A DNA stretch of 64,000 bases. It comes from Halomonas shengliensis. GTDB lineage: Bacteria; Pseudomonadota; Gammaproteobacteria; Pseudomonadales; Halomonadaceae. Under the pieces are notes generated by a model that worked only from the letters and a program-made list of their open reading frames with translations, was not told the origin of the DNA and made no database searches. A program made the position numbers and the translations under genes. Positions 21,555 through 29,404 of this stretch are shown piece by piece. The stretch's first letter is position 1; each line of letters starts with the position of its first letter. The stretch covers positions 248,001-312,000 of the forward strand of contig NZ_FNIV01000003.1 of assembly GCF_900104135.1 (NCBI RefSeq). Direction: 5' to 3'.

Positions 21555-21898
21555 GCACTCCTTCCCTTCTGCTGTTCATCGCCGTCTGCGCCCTGGCCAC
21601 CTTCGCCACCCGGGTGATCCCCTTCGTCGCCCTGGCCCGGCATGCCGACCACCCGTTGATCCTGCACCTGGGGCGCTACCTGCCCCCCGCGGTGATGATG
21701 ATCCTGGTGATCTATGCGCTGCGCGACTTCCGCCCGCTGCTGGACGGCCGGCTCAATGCCGGAGCCGACGGCTGGCCGATGATCCTCGCCTCGCTGCTGG
21801 TGGTCGTCCTGCACCTGTGGCGCCGCAACGCCCTGCTCTCGATCATCGCCGGCACCGGCGCCTATATGGCGATGGTACAGCTCGGCTGGTGGGGCTGA
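21551..21898 (+). CDS. azlD: AzlD-family exporter small subunit
   Basis: A 115-residue membrane protein of the AzlD/YgaH family. It has four hydrophobic helices and the family motif FATRVIPFVALAR near residue 18, followed by YLPPAVMMILVIYALRD. It forms the two-component exporter with the upstream AzlC, to which it is coupled by the ATGA overlap. The likely substrate group is branched-chain amino acids. Confidence 0.88.
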   Translation: MSTPSLLLFIAVCALATFATRVIPFVALARHADHPLILHLGRYLPPAVMMILVIYALRDFRPLLDGRLNAGADGWPMILASLLVVVLHLWRRNALLSIIAGTGAYMAMVQLGWWG

Positions 21899-22017
21899 GG
21901 CCCCGCGACACGGCCTAAGCTCAGCGTCAAAAAACCTGACGTCGATCATAAAGAGGTGTTGAGCTGCGGCGCCGGAGCGGCGACCATGCACAGTAATTTC
22001 CAGGAGAGCAATGGACG

Positions 22018-22659
22018 ATGACACGCAAGATTGCCGATATTCGCCGTGACTACGAGGGCGGCCAGCTCGACGAGGCCCAGGTCACCGAGGATCCGATGCC
22101 GCTGTTCGAGGAGTGGCTGACCCTGGCGCTGGACAGTGAGGGGCTCGACGGCAACGCCATGACGCTGGCCACCGTCGACAGCCAGGGCCTGCCCCATGCG
22201 CGGGTAGTGCTGCTCAAGGGCGTCGACGAGCAGGGGTTCGTCTTCTACACCAACTACCACAGCCACAAGGGCAGCGAGCTGACCAACGTACCGCATGCCT
22301 CCCTGGTGTTCTGGTGGCCGTCGCTGTCGCGCCAGGTGCGCGTCGAGGGACGTGTCGAGCAGGTCAGCGACGAGGAGTCGGACAGCTACTTCGCCAGCCG
22401 ACCGCGGGCCAGCCAGCTGGGCGCCTGGATCGCCACCCAGAGCGTGGTGATCCCCGATCGCACTTGGATCGAGGAGCGCCAGAGCCGCTTCGAGCAGGCC
22501 TACGAGGGCCAGGAGATCCCCCGTCCGGTGCACTGGGGCGGCTACCGGGTGCTGCCGGAGATGATCGAGTTCTGGCAGGGCCAGCCCAGCCGGCTCCACG
22601 ACCGCATCCGCTATGAGCGCCGCGACGGCCACTGGCACCACTTCCGCCTGGCGCCCTGA
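22018..22659 (+). CDS. pdxH: Pyridoxamine 5'-phosphate oxidase
   Basis: A 213-residue FMN enzyme that oxidises pyridoxamine or pyridoxine 5'-phosphate to pyridoxal phosphate. Signatures seen are NAMTLATVDSQGLPHARVVLLKG (FMN-binding region), FYTNYHSHKGSEL, SRPRASQLGAWIATQS and the C-terminal RLHDRIRYERRDGHWHHFRLAP. Length matches family members. AGGAGA lies ten bases before the ATG; a nearer ATG is out of frame. It has its own promoter region of about 120 bases and ends at a strong terminator. Confidence 0.96.
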   Translation: MTRKIADIRRDYEGGQLDEAQVTEDPMPLFEEWLTLALDSEGLDGNAMTLATVDSQGLPHARVVLLKGVDEQGFVFYTNYHSHKGSELTNVPHASLVFWWPSLSRQVRVEGRVEQVSDEESDSYFASRPRASQLGAWIATQSVVIPDRTWIEERQSRFEQAYEGQEIPRPVHWGGYRVLPEMIEFWQGQPSRLHDRIRYERRDGHWHHFRLAP

Positions 22660-22682
22660 TCCCGCCCGGGGTACCCACACCA

Positions 22683-22716
22683 CGACACAGGCCCCGCCGA
22701 GGCGGGGCCTGTGTCG
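22683..22716. terminator. Bidirectional terminator between pdxH and the acetyltransferase
   Basis: A perfect 16-bp inverted repeat (CGACACAGGCCCCGCC and complement) is separated by two bases, so it folds with a slightly larger loop. It lies between two convergent genes. Confidence 0.75.
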
Positions 22717-22741
22717 TTCAGCCAGGGGCGCGGGCGCCCCG

Positions 22742-25489
22742 TCAGTCGGGCAGGCTCTCCAAGCGGTGACGCTGCCACTCGCTCTCGGGCTCGTTGAGCC
22801 GGAGCACCGCATCCACCACCTGCTCCTCCATGTTGTAGCGCTGCCTGAAGCCCAGGTGCTTCATCAGTGCGCGCATCGGGTGGTTGTCCACCATGATCTT
22901 GCCGATCATTTCCAGGGTGCCGATGCTGCGGCAGTAGTCGATCATCTTGTTCATCAGCAGGCTGCCGATCCCCAGCCCCTGGAGGTCGTCGCGGATGATG
23001 ACCGAGAACTCGGTGCGGATGTTGTCGGGATCGTTCCAGACGCGCACCACCCCCAGCATCTCCTTGCCGCCGTCCTCCCGCAGGTGCTCGGCGATGAAGG
23101 CCATCTGCCGGTCGTAGTTGATATGGGAGAGGATCGAGAGGTCACGCTGGGTGAGGTCCGCCTTGTTGTGGAAGTAGCGGAAGCGGATGCTCTCCTCGGA
23201 GAGCTGCTCGTGGAAGCGGGTAATCAGCGGGGCATCCTCGGCGCGGATCGGGCGCACCTCCACCTCCCAGCCGTTCTTCAGGGTGACCCACTCGCGCAGC
23301 TCCTCCGGGTAGGGCAGGATGGCGAAGCGCGCCGGCTGGCCCAGGTCCATGGCGAAGTCCACCGCCACCATCTCGTCGCGGTTGAGCAGCAGCGGGTTGA
23401 TCTCCAGCCCGCGCAACTCCACCAGGTCGCTTGCCATCTGCGACAGCTTGACCAGCAGCTGGCAGAGGCGGTCGATGTCGCGGTGGGGGTCGCCGGAGTG
23501 CTCGTGGATCAGCCGTGCGACGTGGGTGCGTTCCACCATGTCCTCGGCCAGGCGCATGTTGAGCGGCGGCAGCGCCACCTGGCGGTCGGCCAGGATATTG
23601 ACCTTGTAGCCGCCGATACCGAACACGATGACGGGGCCGAACACGGGATCGCGGGTGATGCCGGCGCACACCTGCATCGAGTGCTTGCCCCGCTGCATCG
23701 GCTGCAGGCAGTACTCGCGCACTTCGAAGGCGGGGTACTTCTCCGCCACCTTGTCGCCGAGCAGGGTGACGCCCTCGGCCACCTGCTCGGGGGTACGCAG
23801 GTCCTGCAGCAGGCCGGCGGAGAGGCGATGCGGGTGCTTGCGGTAGCGGAAGGGGCGACAGTTGCCCTCGTGGATCACCTTGAGGGCCATGGCGCCCTCG
23901 AAGGCCGCGGCGGCCTCGGCACCCTCCTCCGGCGTCGCCACGTAGCGGCTGGGCGCCACGGCGATGCCATAGGCCTCGAGCACCCGCGCGGTCTCGGAGT
24001 GGGTCAGGGTCTCGCGCCCTTCCGCCTTGACCGTCTCGATCAGCTTGCGACAGCGGGCACGGATCTCCCGGGTGGTGGAGAACGGCAGGCTGGGCGGCGT
24101 CTCCTGGAGCAGCGCCTGGACCCGCTGGTAGTCCACCATGTGCATGAAGGCTTTGACCGCCTGCTCGGGGGAGACATAGGTGGGGATCCCGGCAAGGTTG
24201 CACTCGTGGCGGGCCGAGAAGGCCTCCTCCAGCCCCATGAAGCTGGTCAGCAGGTTGCGCCGGAAGCGCTTGCGGTTGGCCACCAGCGCCTGGGCAGTCA
24301 CCTTGGAGGGGGCCAGCCGCGTCGGCGCATGCACCACCAGCACGGCATCCACGCCCGGGTCGGCGGCGACGATCTCCAGGGCGTCCACCAGCTTCTCCGG
24401 GGTGGCATTACCGCCCAGGTCCACCGGATTCTCGCCGGGCTTGCTCATGTCGAAGTTGCCGCGGTTCAGGGCGTCGCGGGTCTCCTCGCTGAAGTCGGCC
24501 AGCTTGCCGCCGGCGTGGATCAGCTTGTCGATGGCCAGCATCGCCGGCCCCAGGCCGTTGGAGACGATCGCCAGGCGGTCACCGCGCAGCGGCTTCATGC
24601 GCGACAGCGTCATCAGCGCGTCGAACAGTTCGTCGGAGTCGTGGACCCGCACCACACCGGCCCGCGAGAAGGCGGCGTCGAACACCTGGTCGCGGTTGGC
24701 GATGCCCGGGGTCGGCGGCAGACCAGTGAGGTCGGACTGCGGCGTGCGTCCGCTCTTGATCGCCAGCACCAGGCGGTTGCGAGAGGCGTCGCGCAGCGCG
24801 GTCATGAAGTGCTGGGCGTCCATCACCTTCTCCAGGTGCAGCAGGATCGCCTGGGTGGGGGAGTACTGGTTGATGTAGTCCAGCAAGTCGGGAAGCATCA
24901 CGTCGACGCTGTCGCCCAGGGTGATCAGGTGCGAGAAGCCCACCCCGCGCCCTGCGGCCCAGTCGATCATCGCCGTGCCCAGCATCCCCGACTGGCCGAG
25001 GTAGGCGACCTTGCCGCGCTTGATGGTCTGGTTGGCGTAGGAGGCGTTGAGCCGCCTCCCGGGCACGATCAGCCCCATGCATTCCGGGCCCAGCACACGG
25101 ATGCCGGAAGCCCTGGCGGCATCTAGCATGCGGCTGCGGATGGAGGCCTTGCCGTCGCGCGCCTCGTCGAGGTGCGAGCCGCCGGAGAGCACCAGGGCGG
25201 CACGACAGCCGAAGCTGCCCAGCCGGGCGATGCGCCCCGGCACCGTGGCGACGGGCGAGCAGATCACCGCCAGGTCCGGCACCTCGGGCAGCTGGGAGAC
25301 CCGGGAGAAGGCCGCCTGGCCGTGCACGCTGTCGTAACCCTTTGGGTTCACCGCCCAGAGGGTGCCGGGGAACTCGCCCTCGAGCAGGTTGCGGATCACC
25401 ATGCCGCCGAGCGAGTCCGACTTTTCCGAGGCGCCGATCACGGCGATGGTGCGAGGTTCGAAGAAGTGACGCAGGAAGCGGGTGCTCAA
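22742..25489 (-). CDS. PatZ/Pka-like protein lysine acetyltransferase (acyl-CoA ligase-GNAT fusion)
   Basis: About 915 residues. An NDP-forming acyl-CoA synthetase module has an N-terminal CoA-binding domain (FFEPRTIAVIGASEKSDSLGG), a ligase domain and an ATP-grasp domain (about 490-700). It is fused to a C-terminal GNAT domain (about 735-890) with the acetyl-CoA loop near GLGIGSLLMNKMIDY. This order matches PatZ/Pka, which acetylate lysines of enzymes such as acetyl-CoA synthetase. I chose a TTG start at 25489: GGGAG lies six bases upstream and homology begins there. An upstream ATG would add about 23 unlike residues. It is divergent from a histone-deacetylase-fold gene. Confidence 0.87.
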   Translation of the reverse strand: MSTRFLRHFFEPRTIAVIGASEKSDSLGGMVIRNLLEGEFPGTLWAVNPKGYDSVHGQAAFSRVSQLPEVPDLAVICSPVATVPGRIARLGSFGCRAALVLSGGSHLDEARDGKASIRSRMLDAARASGIRVLGPECMGLIVPGRRLNASYANQTIKRGKVAYLGQSGMLGTAMIDWAAGRGVGFSHLITLGDSVDVMLPDLLDYINQYSPTQAILLHLEKVMDAQHFMTALRDASRNRLVLAIKSGRTPQSDLTGLPPTPGIANRDQVFDAAFSRAGVVRVHDSDELFDALMTLSRMKPLRGDRLAIVSNGLGPAMLAIDKLIHAGGKLADFSEETRDALNRGNFDMSKPGENPVDLGGNATPEKLVDALEIVAADPGVDAVLVVHAPTRLAPSKVTAQALVANRKRFRRNLLTSFMGLEEAFSARHECNLAGIPTYVSPEQAVKAFMHMVDYQRVQALLQETPPSLPFSTTREIRARCRKLIETVKAEGRETLTHSETARVLEAYGIAVAPSRYVATPEEGAEAAAAFEGAMALKVIHEGNCRPFRYRKHPHRLSAGLLQDLRTPEQVAEGVTLLGDKVAEKYPAFEVREYCLQPMQRGKHSMQVCAGITRDPVFGPVIVFGIGGYKVNILADRQVALPPLNMRLAEDMVERTHVARLIHEHSGDPHRDIDRLCQLLVKLSQMASDLVELRGLEINPLLLNRDEMVAVDFAMDLGQPARFAILPYPEELREWVTLKNGWEVEVRPIRAEDAPLITRFHEQLSEESIRFRYFHNKADLTQRDLSILSHINYDRQMAFIAEHLREDGGKEMLGVVRVWNDPDNIRTEFSVIIRDDLQGLGIGSLLMNKMIDYCRSIGTLEMIGKIMVDNHPMRALMKHLGFRQRYNMEEQVVDAVLRLNEPESEWQRHRLESLPD

Positions 25490-25602
25490 GGCGATCTCCC
25501 GGGATGCTGGCGTGAATGGGCTGCCTACTGTGTACGACCTATTGACACTGTCTGGCAAGGGCGGGGCCGACGTAAAGTGATGCCAGTCAGCACGGAGGCC
25601 CC

Positions 25603-26547
25603 ATGATCACCGGTTATATCACTCATCCCGACTGTCACCTGCACCACATGGGGCCGGAGCACCCGGAGAGCCCACTGCGCCTGGAGGCGATCCGCGCTCG
25701 CCTGTCGCTCTCCGGCACCCTGCAGCAGACCATGCAGTCCGAGGCGCGCCCCGCGACCGAGGAGGAGCTGGCCCGCGTCCACCCCCTGCGCCACCTGCGC
25801 GCCCTGGACAAGTGTGTTCCCGAGGCGGGCATCATCACCCTGGACAGTGACACCATGATGAACCCGGACAGCCTCAGGGCCGCAAGGGTCGCGGCCGGGG
25901 CGGTGATCCGCGGGGTCGACCAGGTGTTCCGGCGGCAGGCCGACAACGTCTTCTGCGCGGTGCGCCCCCCCGGCCACCACGCCGAGGCCACCGACGCCAT
26001 GGGTTTCTGCTTCTACAACAACGTCGCCGTGGGCGCCGCCCATGCCCGGGACAAGTACGGCGCCAGGCGCATCGCCATCCTCGACTTCGATGTCCACCAG
26101 TGCAACGGCACCATCGACATCTTCAAGGACGACCCCGAGGTGCTGGTGTGCACCAGTTTCCAGTTCCCCTTCTATCCCTGGCGCTACCTTCGCAGCGAGT
26201 GGCAGAACGTGGTCAACACCCCGCTCTCCGCCGGCACCGACAGCGCCGCCTTCCGCCAGGCGATCGAGGATGACTGGCTGCCCGCGCTGCACCGCTTCAA
26301 GCCCGAGCTGGTGCTCCTCTCCTCGGGCTTCGATGCCCACCGCGAGGACGAGATGGCCGAGCTCAACCTGGAGGACGAGGACTTCCACTGGGTCACCCAC
26401 ATGGCCCTGGAGATCGCCGAGCTCTACGCCGATGGCCGCCTGGTCTCGGTGCTGGAGGGGGGCTACCACCTGGAGTCGCTGGGGCGCTGCGTGGATGCCC
26501 ATGTCAAGGCGCTGCTGGGGCTGCCCTTCGGCGACGGCGTTTCATGA
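25603..26547 (+). CDS. Histone deacetylase-family (acetoin utilisation type) amidohydrolase
   Basis: A 314-residue zinc hydrolase of the arginase-deacetylase fold. Landmarks are GPEHPESPLRLEAIRARL, the catalytic His pair in RPPGHHAEATDAMGFCFYNN, metal-binding DFDVHQCNGT, SSGFDAHREDEM and the C-terminal VLEGGYHLESL. The metal-ligand Asp and His of DxDVH are kept, but the usual HG after it is QC. That variant may typify a bacterial subfamily rather than mark loss of activity. Substrates could be acetyl-lysine or acetylpolyamines. It is divergent from a lysine acetyltransferase gene, 113 bases between starts. Confidence 0.88.
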   Translation: MITGYITHPDCHLHHMGPEHPESPLRLEAIRARLSLSGTLQQTMQSEARPATEEELARVHPLRHLRALDKCVPEAGIITLDSDTMMNPDSLRAARVAAGAVIRGVDQVFRRQADNVFCAVRPPGHHAEATDAMGFCFYNNVAVGAAHARDKYGARRIAILDFDVHQCNGTIDIFKDDPEVLVCTSFQFPFYPWRYLRSEWQNVVNTPLSAGTDSAAFRQAIEDDWLPALHRFKPELVLLSSGFDAHREDEMAELNLEDEDFHWVTHMALEIAELYADGRLVSVLEGGYHLESLGRCVDAHVKALLGLPFGDGVS

Positions 26548-26680
26548 CCCCGGGAAACCTGGCCTTCAGACCGGTACCGAACCCGGCGCCCCAGGCACCA
26601 CCGCCAGCACCGCAGGGCCGCGCCGGTTGATCATGGATCGGCAGCGAGGTGCTGCTGGCCGGCCGGCGTGTTAAGCTGCA

Positions 26681-26694
26681 GGAAACCTGTTTCC
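26681..26694. promoter_or_regulatory. Candidate autoregulatory operator GGAAACCTGTTTCC with -10 element
   Basis: A palindrome with perfect 6-bp arms and a 2-bp centre lies immediately before a TATAGT -10-like hexamer (26695-26700), and 18 bases before the ATG of the XRE-cupin regulator. Binding there would occlude RNA polymerase. A related half-site GGAAACCTGG occurs at about 26553. Ownership by the downstream regulator is inference. Confidence 0.55.
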
Positions 26695-26712
26695 TATAGT
26701 GAACACGCCGCC

Positions 26713-27345
26713 ATGACCGCCACCACCGATCAGGACGCCGCCCTGCGCATCGCCTCCGGGCGCAAGCCCTTCGTGGAGCCGCTGCGACTGGGCGAGCGCC
26801 TGCGCGAGATCCGCCTCGCCCACCAGTGGACCCTCGAGGACGTCAGCCAGCGCACCGGCCTCGCCCGCTCGACGCTGTCGAAGATCGAGAACGACCAGAT
26901 CTCGCCGACCTTCACCGCAGTCCAGAAGCTGATCGCGGGACTCGGCATCGACCTGCCACAGCTGCTCTCACCGCCCCGCCAGCAGGCCCGCACAAACGGC
27001 CGGCGTGACCTCACCCGGCGCGGCCAGGGGGAGCTTCACCCCACGCCCACCTACGAGCACGAACTGCTCAGCTGCGAGCTGGCCCAGAAGCGCATGATCC
27101 CCTTCAAGACCATCGTGCGGGCACGGCGCTTCGAGGAGTTCAGCGAGTGGGTGCGCCATGACGGCGAGGAGTTCCTGATGGTGCTGGAGGGGGAGATCCT
27201 GCTCTACACCGAGTTCTACGAGCCGCTCCGGCTCGAGAGCGGCGACAGCATCTACTTCGACAGCGACATGGGCCACGCCCTGGTCTCCACCAGCCGCGAG
27301 GATGCCGTGGTGCTGTCGGTCTGTACCCGGGGCGAGGCGGCCTGA
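26713..27345 (+). CDS. XRE-family transcriptional regulator with cupin domain
   Basis: A 210-residue two-domain regulator. A helix-turn-helix of the Cro/CI type lies at about residues 24-80 (LGERLREIRLAHQWTLEDVS, then TGLARSTLSKIENDQISPT). A C-terminal cupin occupies about 115-205 (HDGEEFLMVLEGEILLYTEF and RLESGDSIYFDSDMGHAL). Cupin regulators of this form sense small ligands such as amino acids, amines or acyl compounds; the ligand is not readable here. A palindromic operator overlaps its likely promoter. It converges on fdhD with no gap between the stops. Confidence 0.88.
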   Translation: MTATTDQDAALRIASGRKPFVEPLRLGERLREIRLAHQWTLEDVSQRTGLARSTLSKIENDQISPTFTAVQKLIAGLGIDLPQLLSPPRQQARTNGRRDLTRRGQGELHPTPTYEHELLSCELAQKRMIPFKTIVRARRFEEFSEWVRHDGEEFLMVLEGEILLYTEFYEPLRLESGDSIYFDSDMGHALVSTSREDAVVLSVCTRGEAA

Positions 27346-28197
27346 TCAGGCCTTCTCGCGGCGTCGCTCCCCGGGACGGCGGGTCGGGATCGCGTCCAGG
27401 GTCAACCGTCCCTCGGCATGGATCGCCTGGAAGTGACGCCCCTTGGCCCGCGCCACCAGCATGACGCCGAAGCGCTCCGCCAGCTCGACCCCCTTCTGGG
27501 TCACCCCGGAGCGCGACACCAGCACCCCGATCCCCATCTGGGCCACCTTGATCACCATCTCCGAGGTGAGCCGGCCGGTGGTGTAGAAGATATCCGCCCC
27601 GCCGGTCTCGCTCTCGCCAAGCCACTGGCGCCCCGCCAGGGTATCCACGGCGTTGTGCCGCCCCACGTCCTCCACGAAGTCGAGCACCGTCTCCTGGCGG
27701 CACAGCGCACAGCCATGCACGGCGCCGGCGCTGCGATAGGTCTCGTTGTAGGCACCCAGGTTCTCCAGCAGCGCATAGAGCACCGACTGGCGCACCGGAG
27801 TATCGGGAAGGGCCTGGCGCGGCACCGCCTCGAGGAGTCGCCCGAACACCGTGCCCTGGCCGCAGCCGGTGGTCACGGTGCGATGCCCCAGGCGCTCCTC
27901 CAGGTCATCGGGCAAGTGGCGTGTTACCACCGCGGCCGCCTCCACCTCCCAGTCCACGTGGACCGCCTCGAGGTCCTCGAGACGAGAAAGCAGCCCCTGG
28001 TTGCGCAGGTAGCCCACCACCAGCGCCTCCGGGTCGGCACCCAGCGTCATCAGGGTGACGATCTCGCGCTTGTTGAGATAGAGGGTCAGTGGGCGTTCGG
28101 CGGCGATAGCCTGGCGTCGAGGGTCGCCGAATTCGTCGAGCACCTCGATCTCCAGGGTCGCGGGCAGGCGGGCACGGCTGAGGCTGATCGCTGGCAT
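27346..28197 (-). CDS. fdhD: Formate dehydrogenase accessory sulfurtransferase FdhD
   Basis: A 283-residue protein that carries sulfur from IscS to the bis-MGD cofactor of formate dehydrogenase. The conserved loop is TVTTGCGQGTVFG with Cys112. E. coli FdhD has CxxC here (Cys121 and Cys124), whereas the second cysteine is Gly115 in this protein, leaving one loop cysteine. C-terminal motifs GRLTSEMVIKVAQMGI and LVSRSGVTQKGVELA are conserved. It is divergent from the DUF3305-led formate dehydrogenase cluster, consistent with that role. Confidence 0.93.
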   Translation of the reverse strand: MPAISLSRARLPATLEIEVLDEFGDPRRQAIAAERPLTLYLNKREIVTLMTLGADPEALVVGYLRNQGLLSRLEDLEAVHVDWEVEAAAVVTRHLPDDLEERLGHRTVTTGCGQGTVFGRLLEAVPRQALPDTPVRQSVLYALLENLGAYNETYRSAGAVHGCALCRQETVLDFVEDVGRHNAVDTLAGRQWLGESETGGADIFYTTGRLTSEMVIKVAQMGIGVLVSRSGVTQKGVELAERFGVMLVARAKGRHFQAIHAEGRLTLDAIPTRRPGERRREKA

Positions 28198-28289
28198 CCT
28201 GGCGGGCTCCTGTGCGGCGTTGATTGCGCAGCGGGGGGCTGCGGGGGTTGAATGGGCGTGTCGCAGTCATTCATGTCGAAGGCCTCATC

Positions 28290-28721
28290 ATGTCACTCCC
28301 CGACAATCGCCGCACCCTCAGCCTGACCCTGGGCGAGGAGCGCACCCGCATCAAGGGCTTCGTCTCACGCCGCCCGGTCATTCGCGACTTGGTCCCCGGC
28401 GACGCCGGCCCCTGCTCCCTGACGCTGCAGCTCACCCTGACCGAGCGTGCCGCCTACCGCTTCAACCTCACCTCCGACCATCCGCGACTCTTCGTGCGCT
28501 GCGGCGATGCCGGCCAGGCCGCCGTGCCCTCGGCGATCACCGCCAGCCAGGACGTCGCCGCCAGCTGGATGGATGGCGAGCAGCAGGTGCTGGATGTGGC
28601 GATGCCGGTAGCCATCCAGGTCTGGATCGAAGGCTACCTCGCCCGCCACGGTGAGGCACCGGAAGAGGGACGCAAGAAGAAGCGCAAGGGCGCGGGTCGC
28701 GCCCGGGAGCTGGCCCCATGA
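28290..28721 (+). CDS. DUF3305 protein of the formate dehydrogenase locus
   Basis: A 143-residue soluble protein of the DUF3305 family, found almost only beside formate dehydrogenase genes. The start is uncertain: no good ribosome site precedes the ATG, and the in-frame region upstream is open. The last 25 residues are strongly basic (KKKRKG). The stop overlaps the DUF3306 ATG. Function is unknown; the context suggests assembly or regulation of the enzyme. Confidence 0.75.
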   Translation: MSLPDNRRTLSLTLGEERTRIKGFVSRRPVIRDLVPGDAGPCSLTLQLTLTERAAYRFNLTSDHPRLFVRCGDAGQAAVPSAITASQDVAASWMDGEQQVLDVAMPVAIQVWIEGYLARHGEAPEEGRKKKRKGAGRARELAP

Positions 28722-29329
28722 GCCGTTTCGAACGCTGGTCACGGCGCAAGCTCGGCCAGGAAGGCGACGAACCGGTCGAGGCGCTGCAGGAAGAGCTTCA
28801 GCAAGCGCGAGAGGCCGAGCGCCCCGCCGCCGACGCCTCTTCCACGGAGGCCGTCGACGCGGAGCCGGCTCCCGGCAGCCTCGACGCCACCCTGCCGGAC
28901 CCCGACAGCCTGCCCGCGGATGCCGACTTCTCCGCCTACCTGGTCAAGGGGGTCAGTAGCCAGCTGCGCCGCCGCGCCCTGCGCCGACTGTGGTCCACCG
29001 GCGGCTACGGTCTGCGTGACGGCCTCGACGACTACGACGAGAACTACCGCGAGGCGCTCAAGCCCCTGGCCCGTGACCTCGCCGACCAGCTGCGCCGCTG
29101 GACCCGATCCGAGCCCGATAGCGATGACGCTCAGGTTCAGACCCAGGACGACCAGAAGCCGGCGGCCGCGGAACGAGACCAGCCCGCCGCACACGCCGAC
29201 GACGAGTCTCGGGAGCGCGAGACCCGGGACGTCGCGTCGGCTTCCGCGACCGACGAGGAGGAGGCCCAGGCGTCGTGCCCCTTAGACCAAGGGAGTGTTG
29301 GACAAGAGGGAAAAACCGTAAAAGACTGA
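28718..29329 (+). CDS. DUF3306 protein of the formate dehydrogenase locus
   Basis: A 203-residue protein of the DUF3306 family. The conserved start FERWSRRKLG and the core SSQLRRRALRRLWSTGGYGLRDGLDDYDENYR are present. The flanking regions are acidic and low in complexity and look disordered. The ATG overlaps the DUF3305 stop (ATGA). The family is restricted to formate dehydrogenase loci and has no known activity. The last codons run into an AT-rich stretch that probably carries the promoter of the following genes. Confidence 0.8.
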   Translation: MSRFERWSRRKLGQEGDEPVEALQEELQQAREAERPAADASSTEAVDAEPAPGSLDATLPDPDSLPADADFSAYLVKGVSSQLRRRALRRLWSTGGYGLRDGLDDYDENYREALKPLARDLADQLRRWTRSEPDSDDAQVQTQDDQKPAAAERDQPAAHADDESRERETRDVASASATDEEEAQASCPLDQGSVGQEGKTVKD

Positions 29330-29404
29330 TATATTATTCAAAGTTGCGCACAAGACAATACGACAACGACAACACGCCATACGCACCGTGAACCGTGAGG
29401 ACGC
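29310..29404 (+). promoter_or_regulatory. AT-rich region before the polyferredoxin gene
   Basis: A local AT-rich segment includes TATATTATT near 29330, between DUF3306 and the polyferredoxin gene. It is a plausible internal promoter for the structural formate dehydrogenase genes. I could not find a -35 hexamer at proper spacing or a full FNR box. Confidence 0.35.

Noticed and set aside
22613..25126. 837-codon plus-strand open frame over the acetyltransferase gene
   Set aside because: It is antisense to a clear two-domain enzyme; composition is His/Gln/Val-rich shadow.
29320..29345. FNR site controlling formate dehydrogenase
   Set aside because: Only a loose TGAT...TTCA arrangement; it does not match TTGAT-N4-ATCAA.
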